Shown: positions 53,892 to 63,902 of the stretch, piece by piece
How the letters are laid out: every line of letters begins with the position of its first letter
Numbering within the stretch: position 1 is the first letter of the stretch
Assembly: GCF_002077135.1 (NCBI RefSeq)
Contig: NZ_LDOS01000001.1
Span: 384,219-448,218, forward strand
Length of the DNA stretch: 64,000 bases
Source: Metallibacterium scheffleri
GTDB lineage: Bacteria > Pseudomonadota > Gammaproteobacteria > Xanthomonadales > Rhodanobacteraceae
Direction of reading: 5' to 3'
Program-made: the position numbers and the translations under genes
The notes under the pieces: generated by a model
What the model was told of the DNA's origin: nothing
The model's input: the letters and a program-made list of their open reading frames with translations, nothing else
The model's database searches: none

Positions 53892-56561
53892 TCAGGCCAG
53901 GCTGCGCTGCACGATGTCGGCGAGATTGCGCGACAGGCCCGGTGTGGCAGCCAGCGCACGCAGATGCGACTCGGCCAGCGCGCGGCGCTTCGGCTCGAGC
54001 CGCGCCCAGCCGTTGAACGCCTGCGCCAGCGCGGCAGCGGTCTGCGGATTGAGCTGGTCCAGCGCCTGCAACTGCGCCACCAGCAGCGCGTAGCCGGCGC
54101 CGTCGGCGCGGTGGAACGCGGTACGGTTCTGGCGCGCGAACGTGCCCAGCACGGCACGCACGCGATTGGGGTTGCGCAAGGTGAACGCGGCGTCGGCCAG
54201 CAGCGCGCGTACGGTGTCCAATGCGTCCACGCCCGCGACCTCGGCCTGCACCGCGAACCAGGTGTCCATGACCAACGGCTGCTGGCCGTGGCGCGCGCGG
54301 AATGCGGTTAGCGTGCCGTGGCGCATGCCGGCATCGCCATGGCGCAGCAGCACACGCAGCGCGGCGAGGCGCTCGCTCATGCCCGCGGCCTGGGCGAACT
54401 GCGCTTCGGCGGCGGCCAGTGCGGCCGGCGCATCGACCAGCGCCCACAGCTCCAGCACGCGGCGCTTGAGACGGCGCCGCGCCTGTGCCGGAGCGTCATG
54501 CGCGCCTTGCTCGGCGGCGTGCAATGCGGTGTAGCGCGCGGCCAGCGCGGATGCGCCCAGTGCCTGCGCCAGCGCCTGCTCGAGCCGGCGTCGCGCGGCG
54601 TCGACGGCATCGGGATCGTGCGGCTCGACCAGCGCTTCCAGCTCGCTGATCGCGGGCGGCGCCAGCAGCTCGGCCAGCAGCGCCGCGTCGGAAAAATCAG
54701 TCTGCGCGAACAGGGCGCCCAGCGCGCCGGTCCACGCCGCCAGCGCCGCATATTGCGCAGCGCCGGCATGCGCGGCGCGAAACGCGTCGCTGGCCAGGTG
54801 CTGGCCCGCCTCCCAGCGGTTGAAACCATCGGCATCGTGCTGCAGCAGCAACGCCAGATCCCCGGGCGGCATGGCGCATTCCAGGATCACCGGCGCCGAG
54901 AAGCCGCGCAACAGGGATGGAATCGGTGCCTCGTCGATGTCCTCGAACACGAACTCGGCGGCGGCATCAGTCAGTTCCAGCACGCGTTCGACGCCCACGG
55001 CGTCGGCCTCGCCGGCCAGACGCAACGGCAGCATGCGGCCATCGCGCGCGAACAATGCCAGCTTCACCGGTATCGGCAACGTGTGCTTGACGGCCTGGCC
55101 GGGCGTCGGCGCGGTGTGCTGCGCCAGACGCAGCACGTAGCGGCGCGTGGCTGGTTCGTGGTGGCAACGCGCCGACAGGCGCGGCGTGCCGGCCTGCGCG
55201 TACCAGGCCAGATACGGCGTGAGGTCCACCGCGGCGGCCTCGCCCAATGCGGCGAGCAGATCCTCGACCGTGGCGGCACTGCCGTCATGTCGTGCGAAGT
55301 ACAGATCGGTACCGCGGCGGAACGCCTGTGGACCGACTCGCGCGGCCAGCATGCGGATGAGTTCAGCGCCTTTCTCGTACACCGTCGCGGTGTAGAAATT
55401 GTTGATCTCGGCGTATTCGGCCGGGCGCACCGGGTGCGCCAGCGGGCCGGCATCCTCGGGAAACTGCATACGTCGCAGCGTGGCCACGTCCTCGATGCGC
55501 TTCAGTGCCTGCGAGTGCATGTCGGCGCTGAAGCTCTGGTCGCGGAACACGGTGAAGCCTTCCTTCAGCGACAGCTGGAACCAGTCGCGGCAGGTGACGC
55601 GGTTGCCCGACCAGTTGTGGAAGTACTCGTGGCCGATCACGCCCTCGACCGCGCGGAAACCTTCGTCGGTGGTGGTGTCGGCATCGGCCAGCAGGTACTT
55701 GGCGTTGAAGATGTTGAGGCCCTTGTTCTCCATCGCGCCCATGTTGAAATCGTGCGTGGCGACGACATGGAACACGTCCAGATCGTAGTTGCGCCCGTAG
55801 CTGCGCTCGTCCCAGCGCATCGCACGCTGCAGCGCGCCCAGCGCGTAGTGGCATTGGCCGATGGCGTCGGCCTCGGCCCACAGATTCAGGGTCACCGCGC
55901 GGCCATCCGCCGTGATGTACGGCTGGCTCAGGCATTCGAGGCGGCCGGCCACCAGCGCGAACAGGTAGCTGGGCTTGGGGTGCGGATCCTCGAAGCGCGC
56001 CCAATGGCGGCCCTCGGCCAGCATGCCGCTGCCGACCGCATTGCCGCCGGCCAGCAGCACAGGAAAGCGCGCAGCGTCGGCGCGCAGCTCCACGCTGTAG
56101 CGCGTGAGCACGTCGGGGCGATCGAGAAACCAGGTGATATGGCGGAAACCCTGCGCCTCGCACTGGGTCAGCAGAAAGCCGCGTTCGGCACTGCCGGACA
56201 GGTACAGGCCTTCGAGGGCGGTGTTGGCCTGCGGACGGATGCGCACGCGGCTTTCCAATGCGCAGCTCGCGGGCAGATCGGACAACTCCAGTGCATGCGC
56301 TTCGACGCGATAGCCAAGCGGACCAAGCCGCTTGCCGTTGAGACGCAGCTCGATCAGCTCAAGACCTTCGCCATCGAGGCGCAGCGGCGTTGGCGTGGCA
56401 CTGGCGGATTCCAGTTCGAGGCGCGCATACACCTCGGTGCTGGCGATATCCAGATCGAACACCAATTCGACGCTGGCGATGCGCCAGGCGGACGGTTGGT
56501 AGTCGCTGAGGCGGATTTTCAGGTCGGGGGTCGGGGTGCCGTCGGCATCGCGCTGCAACAT
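53892..56561 (-). CDS. pepN: Aminopeptidase N
   Basis: 889 residues, the usual length of gammaproteobacterial PepN (M1 zinc aminopeptidase, cytoplasmic). The substrate-recognising GAMENKG is followed by the zinc site H311-E312-x2-H315 in GHEYFHNWSGNRVTCRDWF, with the third ligand glutamate in SLKEGFTVFRDQ. The C-terminal half is the long alpha-helical domain. Start at MLQRDADG (56561); an upstream Met at 56678 would overlap the divergent dehydratase's start. Removes N-terminal residues from peptides. Confidence 0.97.
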   Translation of the reverse strand: MLQRDADGTPTPDLKIRLSDYQPSAWRIASVELVFDLDIASTEVYARLELESASATPTPLRLDGEGLELIELRLNGKRLGPLGYRVEAHALELSDLPASCALESRVRIRPQANTALEGLYLSGSAERGFLLTQCEAQGFRHITWFLDRPDVLTRYSVELRADAARFPVLLAGGNAVGSGMLAEGRHWARFEDPHPKPSYLFALVAGRLECLSQPYITADGRAVTLNLWAEADAIGQCHYALGALQRAMRWDERSYGRNYDLDVFHVVATHDFNMGAMENKGLNIFNAKYLLADADTTTDEGFRAVEGVIGHEYFHNWSGNRVTCRDWFQLSLKEGFTVFRDQSFSADMHSQALKRIEDVATLRRMQFPEDAGPLAHPVRPAEYAEINNFYTATVYEKGAELIRMLAARVGPQAFRRGTDLYFARHDGSAATVEDLLAALGEAAAVDLTPYLAWYAQAGTPRLSARCHHEPATRRYVLRLAQHTAPTPGQAVKHTLPIPVKLALFARDGRMLPLRLAGEADAVGVERVLELTDAAAEFVFEDIDEAPIPSLLRGFSAPVILECAMPPGDLALLLQHDADGFNRWEAGQHLASDAFRAAHAGAAQYAALAAWTGALGALFAQTDFSDAALLAELLAPPAISELEALVEPHDPDAVDAARRRLEQALAQALGASALAARYTALHAAEQGAHDAPAQARRRLKRRVLELWALVDAPAALAAAEAQFAQAAGMSERLAALRVLLRHGDAGMRHGTLTAFRARHGQQPLVMDTWFAVQAEVAGVDALDTVRALLADAAFTLRNPNRVRAVLGTFARQNRTAFHRADGAGYALLVAQLQALDQLNPQTAAALAQAFNGWARLEPKRRALAESHLRALAATPGLSRNLADIVQRSLA

Positions 56562-56680
56562 GGGGCTGCTCGAATTCAGGGGATCGCCTAGCGTAGCGAG
56601 ACTCGCGCGAGCCGCGGTGAAATGTGCGTTGCAGACACGCCCTGCGGCATGATTTTGCAACTTTGGTACTGTATGCATTC

Positions 56681-57667
56681 ATGTCACACCCCCCATCTGC
56701 CGCCGCATTGCCTGAATTCGCCGCGGTACTCGACGCCGCTGCGCGCATCGCGCCGCACGCGCGCCTGACGCCGATCCTGCGCGATGAAGCCCTCGATGCA
56801 CTCAGCGGCGCCACGTTATATTTCAAGGCCGAACACCTGCAGCGCGGTGGCGCGTTCAAATTTCGCGGCGCCTGCAACGCGGCCTGGGCGCTGCCGGATG
56901 AACTCGCCGCGCGCGGCGTACTCACGCACTCCTCGGGCAACCACGGCGCCGCGTTGGCGCTGGCGGCGGCCAGCCGCGGCATCGCCGCGCACGTGGTGGT
57001 GCCGGACGGCGCGGTGCGCACCAAGCTGGCGCTGATCGAAGCCGCCGGCGCGCACGTGCATCGCTGCGCGCCGACGCTGGCCGCGCGCGAGACGGCATGC
57101 GTCGAACTCATGCAGACGCTGGGCACCACGCTGATCCACCCCTACGAAAATCCGCAGGTGATCGCCGGCCAGGGCACCGTCGCACTGGAACTGCTGCACG
57201 CCCTGCCCGATCTGGACGCGCTGGTGGTACCGATCGGCGGCGGCGGGCTGGCCGCCGGCAGCGCATTGAGCCTGCAGGCGCTGGCGCCGCGTTGCGAACT
57301 GGTGCTGGCCGAGCCCGCGGGCGCCAGCGACGCGGCGCAATCCTTGCGCAGCGGCGCGCGCGTCACCGCGTTCACCCCGCACACGATCTGCGACGGCCTG
57401 CGTGCCGGTATCGGCGCGCCCAACTTCGCGCTGCTGCGCGCGGCCGGCGCCGGCGTCATCACCGTCGACGACGCGGAAACCCGCGCCGCGATGCGTCTGC
57501 TCTGGCAGCACCTGAAACAGACCGTGGAGCCGTCCAGCGCCACCGTGCTGGCCGCGGTACTGCAACAACGCGCGCGCTTCGCCGGGCATCGCGTGGGTTT
57601 GATTCTCTCCGGCGGCAATGTCGATCTCGACGCCATTGCTTTCTGCGCACGCTGCGGCGCCGGCTGA
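56681..57667 (+). CDS. PLP-dependent threonine/serine dehydratase-like enzyme
   Basis: 328 residues from MSHPPSAAAL. Fold-II PLP enzyme with the Schiff-base lysine K60 in GGAFKFRGACNA, the phosphate/substrate loop SSGNHGAALALAA and the PLP-phosphate loop PIGGGGLAAGSAL. Without the ACT domain of IlvA it resembles catabolic threonine dehydratase or serine racemase/threo-hydroxyaspartate dehydratase. Exact substrate not determined. Divergent from pepN. Confidence 0.9.
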   Translation: MSHPPSAAALPEFAAVLDAAARIAPHARLTPILRDEALDALSGATLYFKAEHLQRGGAFKFRGACNAAWALPDELAARGVLTHSSGNHGAALALAAASRGIAAHVVVPDGAVRTKLALIEAAGAHVHRCAPTLAARETACVELMQTLGTTLIHPYENPQVIAGQGTVALELLHALPDLDALVVPIGGGGLAAGSALSLQALAPRCELVLAEPAGASDAAQSLRSGARVTAFTPHTICDGLRAGIGAPNFALLRAAGAGVITVDDAETRAAMRLLWQHLKQTVEPSSATVLAAVLQQRARFAGHRVGLILSGGNVDLDAIAFCARCGAG

Positions 57668-57724
57668 GTCGAGCCGTGGTTTGCGGCATGCTGGCAAGGG
57701 CTGGTTCGCATTCGGAGCAGGTCC

Positions 57725-58645
57725 ATGGCTGAAATCACCCGCCGCCGCACCGGCGAATTGCTGCGCGTGTTGTTCGAGTTGCTGCGCACAGCGCCCGACG
57801 GCTTGCAAGCCAGTGAAGCGCTGCGCCAACTCGCCGCGCGCGTGCAACTGACGCCCTACGAAGCCGGCGACTACGAATCCGGCGGACGACGCTTTGAAAA
57901 GATCGTGCGTTTCGCCACCGTCGACTGCGTCAAGGCCGGCTGGCTCAGCAAACACAAGGGCATTTGGACACTGAGCACGGAGGGTCTGCGCGCCTACGAG
58001 CGCTGGCCCGACCCCGAGGAGTTCTATCGTGAAGCCGTGCGCCGGTACGACGCCTGGAAAAGGGCGCAGCCGGATGCGCCGCTTGCGGACAGCACGGCGA
58101 ATGCGGCGCCGGATGCCGGTTTCACGGACACAAGCGTCGCTGAAATCGCCAGCCTTTCGCTCGACCAGGCCGAGGAGATGGCCTGGTCGGCGATCACGCG
58201 GTTTCTCAACGGCATGCCGCCGTATCAGTTTCAGCAGCTGGTCGGCGATCTGCTCGGCGCCATGGGTTACCACGTGGCCTGGGTTGCCCCGCCCGGCAAG
58301 GACGGTGGCACCGATCTGCTCGCCTACAACGATCCACTCGGCACGCGCCCGCCGCGCATCAAGGTGCAGGTCAAGCGCAACGCCGAATCGGCGCGCATCG
58401 ACGTGCAGGGTCTGCGCAGCTTCATGGCGGTGCTGGGCGATGAGGACATCGGCATCTTCGTAGCCCTGTCCGGTTTCACGCGCGACGCCGAACAGGAAGC
58501 ACGCAGCCAGAGCAGTCGTCGCGTCACCTTGCTGGACATGGGCCGCTTCGTCGATTTATGGACCGAGTATTACACCAGGCTCGACGACGCGGCGCGGCGA
58601 CGATTTCCGCTGCGCCCCGTGTGGTTTCTGGCCAGCGCCGACTGA
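57725..58645 (+). CDS. Mrr-like restriction endonuclease
   Basis: 306 residues. N-terminal winged-helix Mrr_N domain (~10-100, GLQASEALRQLAARVQLTPYE, WTLSTEGLRAYER), a linker, then a C-terminal Mrr_cat PD-(D/E)xK nuclease fold with D197 in KDGGTDLL and Q215-x-K217 in QVKRNAES. Mrr-type enzymes cut methylated foreign DNA (type IV restriction). No methylase or helicase partner is next to it. The catalytic residues appear intact. Confidence 0.88.
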   Translation: MAEITRRRTGELLRVLFELLRTAPDGLQASEALRQLAARVQLTPYEAGDYESGGRRFEKIVRFATVDCVKAGWLSKHKGIWTLSTEGLRAYERWPDPEEFYREAVRRYDAWKRAQPDAPLADSTANAAPDAGFTDTSVAEIASLSLDQAEEMAWSAITRFLNGMPPYQFQQLVGDLLGAMGYHVAWVAPPGKDGGTDLLAYNDPLGTRPPRIKVQVKRNAESARIDVQGLRSFMAVLGDEDIGIFVALSGFTRDAEQEARSQSSRRVTLLDMGRFVDLWTEYYTRLDDAARRRFPLRPVWFLASAD

Positions 58646-58744
58646 AAGCACACATCCTGCGCCGCGCCGTCGCAGGCACGTGCAGGCACGCCGGCAGCGG
58701 CTATGCTGGCCTGCCCCGTGGGGTACGGGGCGGGCACGCGCACC

Positions 58745-59581
58745 ATGCTGGACTGGCTGATCCCATATGAATTCTCGCCCACGCTGCTGGCGACCTGGTT
58801 GCTGGCCGCGCTGCTGTATGCGCTGGGCACGCGCCGACGTCGCGTGCCGCGCGTGCGCCAGGCGCTGTTCTGGTGCGGCATGGCGCTGACGTATTTCGCG
58901 CTGCTGACGCGTTTCGATTACTACGCGCTGCACCAGTTCTTTTTCGATCGCATCCAGCAGGTGCTGATGCATCATCTGGCACCACTGCTGATCATGCTGG
59001 CCTACCCGCTGGCCGTATGGCGCGCGGCGTTGCCACTACGCTGGCGTGCGCGCCTGCTGCGTCCGTTCGCGCGCGCATGGCCGTGGCGCGCCGTGGCGGC
59101 GCTACTGTTCAACCCGCTGCTGGCCACGCTGCTGTTCGTGGCGCTGGTGCTGGTGTGGCTGATCCCGCGCATGATGACCTTGGCCATGCTCGACTGGCGC
59201 CTGTACCTGCTGATGAACTGGAGCATGCTGCTCAGCGGACTGATCTACTGGGGCCTGGTGCTGGATCACCGCCGGCGTCCGCCGGCGCGTATGGCGCCAG
59301 GCCTGCGCGTGCTGTCACCGGCGCTGAGCATGACGCCGCAGATCCTGATCGGCGCCATCATCACCTTCAGCAAGACCGATCTGTATCCGATTTTCTCGAT
59401 CTGCGGCCGTGCCCTCGACATCGACGTGCTGACCGATCAGCAATACGGCGGCCTGATCACCTGGGTGCCCGCGGCCATCATCGAGGCCCTCGCCGCATTG
59501 CTGGCGCTGCGCGTATGGATGCGCCTGTCGCAGCGCCCGCGCCGCGCCACGCCACGCGGCGCACTGCCCGCTACGTCCTGA
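58745..59581 (+). CDS. Cytochrome c oxidase assembly factor CtaG-like (caa3_CtaG)
   Basis: 278 residues from MLDWLIPYEF; seven or eight hydrophobic segments. Conserved histidine stretches of the caa3_CtaG family are visible: FDYYALHQFFFDRIQQVLMHH near residue 60-80, then MTPQILIGAIITFSK and DQQYGGLITW. In Bacillus CtaG is needed for caa3 oxidase; in this lineage the partner may be a copper-dependent oxidase, none of which is in the window. The in-frame Met at 58703 lies upstream of a weak ribosome site and is not used. Confidence 0.87.
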   Translation: MLDWLIPYEFSPTLLATWLLAALLYALGTRRRRVPRVRQALFWCGMALTYFALLTRFDYYALHQFFFDRIQQVLMHHLAPLLIMLAYPLAVWRAALPLRWRARLLRPFARAWPWRAVAALLFNPLLATLLFVALVLVWLIPRMMTLAMLDWRLYLLMNWSMLLSGLIYWGLVLDHRRRPPARMAPGLRVLSPALSMTPQILIGAIITFSKTDLYPIFSICGRALDIDVLTDQQYGGLITWVPAAIIEALAALLALRVWMRLSQRPRRATPRGALPATS

Positions 59582-59657
59582 ACCGCGCGCTGCGCGCCGC
59601 TCGCAATCCGGCGCTGATCGCGCGACGATGCGGGCTCATTTCGAGGGTCGCGCGCGC

Positions 59658-59858
59658 ATGTTCACCTTCCTGCTGTGGCTGATCCTGCTGGTCTTGTGCT
59701 GGCCGCTGGCATTGCTGGCGCTGCTGCTGTATCCGCTTGTCTGGCTGCTGTTGCTGCCGTTCCGCATCGCCGGTATCGCGGTGGGCGGCGTGCTGGCCCT
59801 GCTCGCAGCGGTGTTCATGCTGCCGGCGCGCGTGCTGCGCGGACCGGCGCTGCGCTGA
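59658..59858 (+). CDS. Small hydrophobic membrane protein
   Basis: 66 residues from MFTFLLWLIL; almost wholly two transmembrane helices (LLWLILLVLCWPLALLALLL and AGIAVGGVLALLAAVFMLPA) with a basic C-terminus (RVLRGPALR). No family recognised. It lies between ctaG-like and DUF3014 genes on the same strand and may be co-transcribed with them. Confidence 0.6.
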   Translation: MFTFLLWLILLVLCWPLALLALLLYPLVWLLLLPFRIAGIAVGGVLALLAAVFMLPARVLRGPALR

Positions 59859-59924
59859 ACGGGGCGCGGAACCTCGCGCGCGCGCGACACTCCAAAGTTC
59901 ACCTGGCTTGGCGGGAGCGCAACC

Positions 59925-60737
59925 ATGAGCGAAGGCAAAATCTGGATCGTGGCGATCGTGGTTGCGGCGCTGGCGCTGGGCGGTCTGCTGTATTACTCGT
60001 ACCACCGCGAGCAATACCTCACCAGCCCGCAGCTCACCGTGCCCGGCGCCAATGTCAGCGGCGCCATTGCCAACCCGCGCCAGCATTACCCGATCGAACA
60101 CGTGCGCGGCGCACCCGCCGCCGCCGCGTCCGCACCGCTGCCGGCGCTGAACGACGATGCTGCCATCATCCATGCGCTGACCGCACTGCCCGGTGGCGCC
60201 GGCTTGCGCGCGTTGTTGCGCCCGCAGGCGTTGATCCAGCACGCCGTCGCCACCATCAATGCGCTGCCCGATCGTTCACTGGGCAGCGATGTACTCCCTG
60301 TGCATCACGCCAAGGGCGATTTCCAGGTCAGCACGAGCGCCGGCGTGACCACGCCCAGCCTGGCCAATGACACGCGCTACGCCCCGTACATGCGCGTGAT
60401 CGAAGCCATTCCCACACCGGCGCTGGTGGCCTGGTACGTGCACTTCTATCCCCTGTTCCAGCAGGCCTACCAGCAACTCGGTTATCCGCACGGCTACTTC
60501 AACGACCGCCTGATCGTGGTGATCGACAACCTGCTGGCGACGCCGGATCGCGCCACGCTGCCCGCGCTGGTGCAGGGCAAGAACGGCATGTGGGATTACG
60601 CCGATCCGGCGCTGCAATCGCTGTCGATCGGCCAGCGCACGCTGCTGCGCATGGGCGCCGCCGATTCCGCCACGATCAAGGCCAAGTTGCGCGCGATACG
60701 CGCCGATTTGTCCGGCAAGAGCCTGCCCGGGTCCTGA
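59925..60737 (+). CDS. DUF3014-family protein
   Basis: 270 residues. One N-terminal transmembrane helix (IWIVAIVVAALALGGLLYYS) and a periplasmic DUF3014 domain with the characteristic SLGSDVLPVHHAKGDFQV and later RYAPYMRVIEAI, YVHFYPLFQQAYQQLGYP. Family function is unknown. Good GGGAG ribosome site before 59925. It is convergent with the SpmA-SpmB gene. Confidence 0.88.
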   Translation: MSEGKIWIVAIVVAALALGGLLYYSYHREQYLTSPQLTVPGANVSGAIANPRQHYPIEHVRGAPAAAASAPLPALNDDAAIIHALTALPGGAGLRALLRPQALIQHAVATINALPDRSLGSDVLPVHHAKGDFQVSTSAGVTTPSLANDTRYAPYMRVIEAIPTPALVAWYVHFYPLFQQAYQQLGYPHGYFNDRLIVVIDNLLATPDRATLPALVQGKNGMWDYADPALQSLSIGQRTLLRMGAADSATIKAKLRAIRADLSGKSLPGS

Positions 60738-60760
60738 CGCCGAGGCGTGACGCGGTACGC

Positions 60761-62002
60761 TCACCCCGGCGCCGCGCCGCTGAAGAACCACGCGCACACC
60801 GCGATCGACGCAATGATGCCCGCCAGATCCGCCGCGAGCGCACAGCCCACGGTGTGGCGCACGCGCCTGATGCCCACCGCGCCGAAATACACCGCCACCA
60901 CATAAAACGTCGTCTCGGTGCTGCCCTGCATGGTCGCCGCCAGCAGCGCCGGGTAACTGTCCACGCCGTAATGCTGCATGGTCTCGATCAGCATGGCACG
61001 CGCGGCACTACCGGAAAACGGCTTGACCAGCGCCGTCGGCAGAGCGGCGACGAAATCGGTATTCATGCCCAGCCCGTGCACCACCCAGCGGATGCCCTCC
61101 AGCGCATAGCCCAGCGCGCCCGAGGCGCGCAACACGCCTACCGCGCACAGCATGGCCACCAGATAGGGCAACAGGTCGCGCGCCACGCCGAAGCCGTCCT
61201 TCGCGCCTTCGATGAAGGCTTCATACACCGGCACCCGTTTGATCGCGCCAGCCAACAAGAAGGCGAGGATGACGCCGAACAACACCAGGTTGCCGACCAG
61301 CGCCGAGACGCTGGCCAGCGCCGCCGCGCTGAGTGTGGCTAATCCTGCCAGCAATGCGCCCAGCAGCAGCGCGCCGCCGCCCAGATAGGCCAGCGCCACC
61401 GGGTCCCAGAGTTTGAGTCGCTGCATCCACGCCACGCTGAGCAGCCCGGCCAGCGTGGACGCGCTGGTGGCGATGAGAATGGGCAGGAACACCAGCGTCG
61501 GGTCGGGCGCGCCCTGCTGCGCGCGGTACATGAAGATGCTCACCGGCAGCAGCGTCAACGACGAGGCATTGAGCACCAGGAACAGGATTTGCGCATTGCT
61601 GGCGGTGTCGCCGCTGGGATTGAGCGTCTGCAACTCGCGCATGGCGCGCAGGCCGATGGGCGTGGCGGCGTTGTCCAGGCCCAGCACATTCGCGGCGAAG
61701 TTCAGGGTGATCAGGCCGATGGCGGGATGCCCCTCGGGCACCTCGGGCATCAGCCGCTTGAACAGCGGCCCGAGCGCCCGCGCCAGCAGTTCCACCAGCC
61801 CCGCGCGCTCGGCGATGCGCAGCAGCCCCAGCCATAGAGTGAGCGTGCCGAACAACAGCACCATGACCTCGACCGACAGCTTGGCCATGGCGAACAGACT
61901 GTCGACCATCGCGGCGAAGACCGCAGCGTCACCGAACGACCAGCGCGCCAGCGCGGCCAGCGCGGCCGCCAGAAAGAAACCCAGCCAGAGGCGGTTGAGC
62001 AT
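60761..62002 (-). CDS. Nucleoside-recognition/SpmA-SpmB fusion membrane protein
   Basis: 413 residues, ten or more hydrophobic helices. The N-terminal half resembles spore maturation protein SpmA (TLTLWLGLLRIAERAGL, LNFAANVLGLDNAATPIGLR), and the C-terminal half SpmB (LLPYLVAMLCAVGVLRASGAL, MQGSTETTFYVVAVYFGAVG). In Bacillus two genes are needed for spore dehydration; in non-sporulating proteobacteria such proteins are fused and their transport substrate is unknown. Confidence 0.88.
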   Translation of the reverse strand: MLNRLWLGFFLAAALAALARWSFGDAAVFAAMVDSLFAMAKLSVEVMVLLFGTLTLWLGLLRIAERAGLVELLARALGPLFKRLMPEVPEGHPAIGLITLNFAANVLGLDNAATPIGLRAMRELQTLNPSGDTASNAQILFLVLNASSLTLLPVSIFMYRAQQGAPDPTLVFLPILIATSASTLAGLLSVAWMQRLKLWDPVALAYLGGGALLLGALLAGLATLSAAALASVSALVGNLVLFGVILAFLLAGAIKRVPVYEAFIEGAKDGFGVARDLLPYLVAMLCAVGVLRASGALGYALEGIRWVVHGLGMNTDFVAALPTALVKPFSGSAARAMLIETMQHYGVDSYPALLAATMQGSTETTFYVVAVYFGAVGIRRVRHTVGCALAADLAGIIASIAVCAWFFSGAAPG

Positions 62003-62062
62003 CGGACTCCCACTGCGCCCTGCGCGACGCGACGGCGCGCGCCGATGCTAACAGGCAGGCTG

Positions 62063-62938
62063 CTAGCGCATCGACGTGCGCCGCAAGCTCAGCAGCGCCA
62101 TGGCGATCAGCGCCATGCCGGCGACCTCCCAGATACCGGGCTGCTCGTGCAGGATCAGCCAGGCCAGCAGCACGCCCATCAGCGGAATCGCCAGGCTGGT
62201 CAGGCTGGCCACCTGCGCCGGCAAACGCTGCACCACCAGCAGCCACAGCGCCCAACCAAGACCCGAGGCCAGCAGCACGTTGTAGGCCACCGCAGCGATG
62301 AACGGCGGCGTCCACTGCACCACGGGCTGCGGAATCAGCAAGGCCAGCAGGACCAGCAACAGCGTGCCGTACAGCATCTGCCAGGCGCTGACGCTGAGTA
62401 GCGCGACATCGGGATGGCGCACGAACAGGCGCTTGGCCAGTACCGTGCCCACAGCCCAACTCAATCCGCCGGCCAGCGCCAGCAGCACGCTGCGGGTGCT
62501 GCCCACGCCCTGCCATGGCGCGATCACCAGCAACAACCCGCAGGCGGCCACTGCGATGCTCCACCATTGGCGTCCGCCCGGGCGCGAGCCGAGCAGCGGC
62601 CATGCCAGCGCGATCGCCCAGAACGGCATGGTATAGGCCAGCAGTGCGGTCTTGCCGGCGCCGCCGCTGACCAGCGCCCACTGCACCAGTGCCTGGAAGC
62701 CCGCGGTCTGTGCCATGCCGATGCCCAGCGTCGGCCAAAATGGCGGCGGTGCCAGCGATTCGCGCCGCGCGAGCAGCAACACAAACAGCACCGCCGTGCC
62801 ACCGACATAGCGCAGGGCCGAAAACGTGAACGGCCCCGAATACGCCAGGGCTTGCTTCATCACGATCCAGTTGTAGCTCCAGATCAGCGTCAGCGCGGCC
62901 AGCGCCAGCAGCGCACCACGTGCGCCGCGCGTGCTCAC
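62063..62938 (-). CDS. EamA/DMT-family transporter
   Basis: 291 residues starting GTG at 62938 (VSTRGARGAL), overlapping the TauE gene stop by GTGA. Ten transmembrane helices in two EamA repeats (TLIWSYNWIVMKQALAYSGP in the first, GLSWAVGTVLAKRLF at the start of the second). Drug/metabolite transporters usually export small metabolites or amino acids; the substrate is unknown. The upstream in-frame extension is the shadow of the TauE gene. Confidence 0.9.
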   Translation of the reverse strand: MSTRGARGALLALAALTLIWSYNWIVMKQALAYSGPFTFSALRYVGGTAVLFVLLLARRESLAPPPFWPTLGIGMAQTAGFQALVQWALVSGGAGKTALLAYTMPFWAIALAWPLLGSRPGGRQWWSIAVAACGLLLVIAPWQGVGSTRSVLLALAGGLSWAVGTVLAKRLFVRHPDVALLSVSAWQMLYGTLLLVLLALLIPQPVVQWTPPFIAAVAYNVLLASGLGWALWLLVVQRLPAQVASLTSLAIPLMGVLLAWLILHEQPGIWEVAGMALIAMALLSLRRTSMR

Positions 62939-63741
62939 AGATGGAACGCGGCGAGGTTGCGGTACAGCATGTAGATCGCGGTCAAGGCCACGATCACCGC
63001 GAAGATCCAGTTCAGCGCTTTCTTGTTCTTGCCGAGGTGCGTGGCCAGACGCGCACCGATCCAGCCGCCGGCCACGCCGCCCAGGATATACAGCGCGGCG
63101 ACGCGCCAGTCGACCAGACCCGACCAGGCGTAACTCAGCGCCGTGGTCATGCCGAAACTGCCCACCGAGAACAGCGAAGTGCCGATGGCCGCGAGGATCG
63201 GCATGCCGGTGGCCAGCATCAGCCCCGGCACGATCAGGAATCCGCCACCGATGCCGAAGAAACCCGACAACAAGCCGGCGCCGGCGCCGACCACGATCAG
63301 CCACGCGGTTTCCACCGCGACCGGGCGCTTGATCACGTCGCCGGTGCGCTCGGCGCGCGGGCGGGTCATCAGGAAGGCCACCACCAGCATCAGGATGGCG
63401 AACAGGAACAGCAGCTTGTGCCCGCCGACCGCCTTGCCCAGGATCGAGCCACCCAGCGCGGCGATGACCCCGGCGATGGCAAACACGATCGCGGCACGCC
63501 AGCGCACGTTGCCGGCACGCGCATGCGGAATCAGATTGAGATACGCATTGATGCCCACCGCCAGCGCGGTGGTGCCGATCACCACGTGCGGATCGGGATA
63601 GCCGACGAAGTAAGCCAGCAGCGGCACCGCCAGGATCGAGCCGCCACCGCCGATCAGGCCCAGCGAAAAACCAACCAACAGGCCGGAGATCACCGCAAAA
63701 ATGTCTTGCAGCAAACTCAGATGAACCATCATGGGAACCAT
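62935..63741 (-). CDS. TauE/SafE-family permease (sulfite exporter family)
   Basis: 268 residues from MVPMMVHLSLL; preceded by GAGG. Seven or eight transmembrane helices in two halves with the repeats GFSLGLIGGGGSILAVPLL and GLLSGFFGIGGGFLIVPGL, diagnostic of the TauE/SafE family (sulfite, taurine or organic anion transport). It is translationally coupled to the downstream EamA gene. The upstream in-frame Met at 63858 is rejected because it would add a non-conserved extension. Confidence 0.92.
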   Translation of the reverse strand: MVPMMVHLSLLQDIFAVISGLLVGFSLGLIGGGGSILAVPLLAYFVGYPDPHVVIGTTALAVGINAYLNLIPHARAGNVRWRAAIVFAIAGVIAALGGSILGKAVGGHKLLFLFAILMLVVAFLMTRPRAERTGDVIKRPVAVETAWLIVVGAGAGLLSGFFGIGGGFLIVPGLMLATGMPILAAIGTSLFSVGSFGMTTALSYAWSGLVDWRVAALYILGGVAGGWIGARLATHLGKNKKALNWIFAVIVALTAIYMLYRNLAAFHL

Positions 63742-63902
63742 TGCGCACCGCCTCGGGATCAAAGGAAAAGGTGGCACGTGGACTGCCGCCATAAAATTAG
63801 CACCGCCTGATATGACAGTCCCCGCTCTTGACAGTTCCACCATGTTCAGATCCAGCACGGCGACGTAAGCAAACCGTAGGCTGCCGGCCGTCCTGCCGCT
63901 TG

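Noticed and set aside
54318-56591. Plus-strand frame of 757 codons
   Set aside because: Antisense to pepN; no motif.
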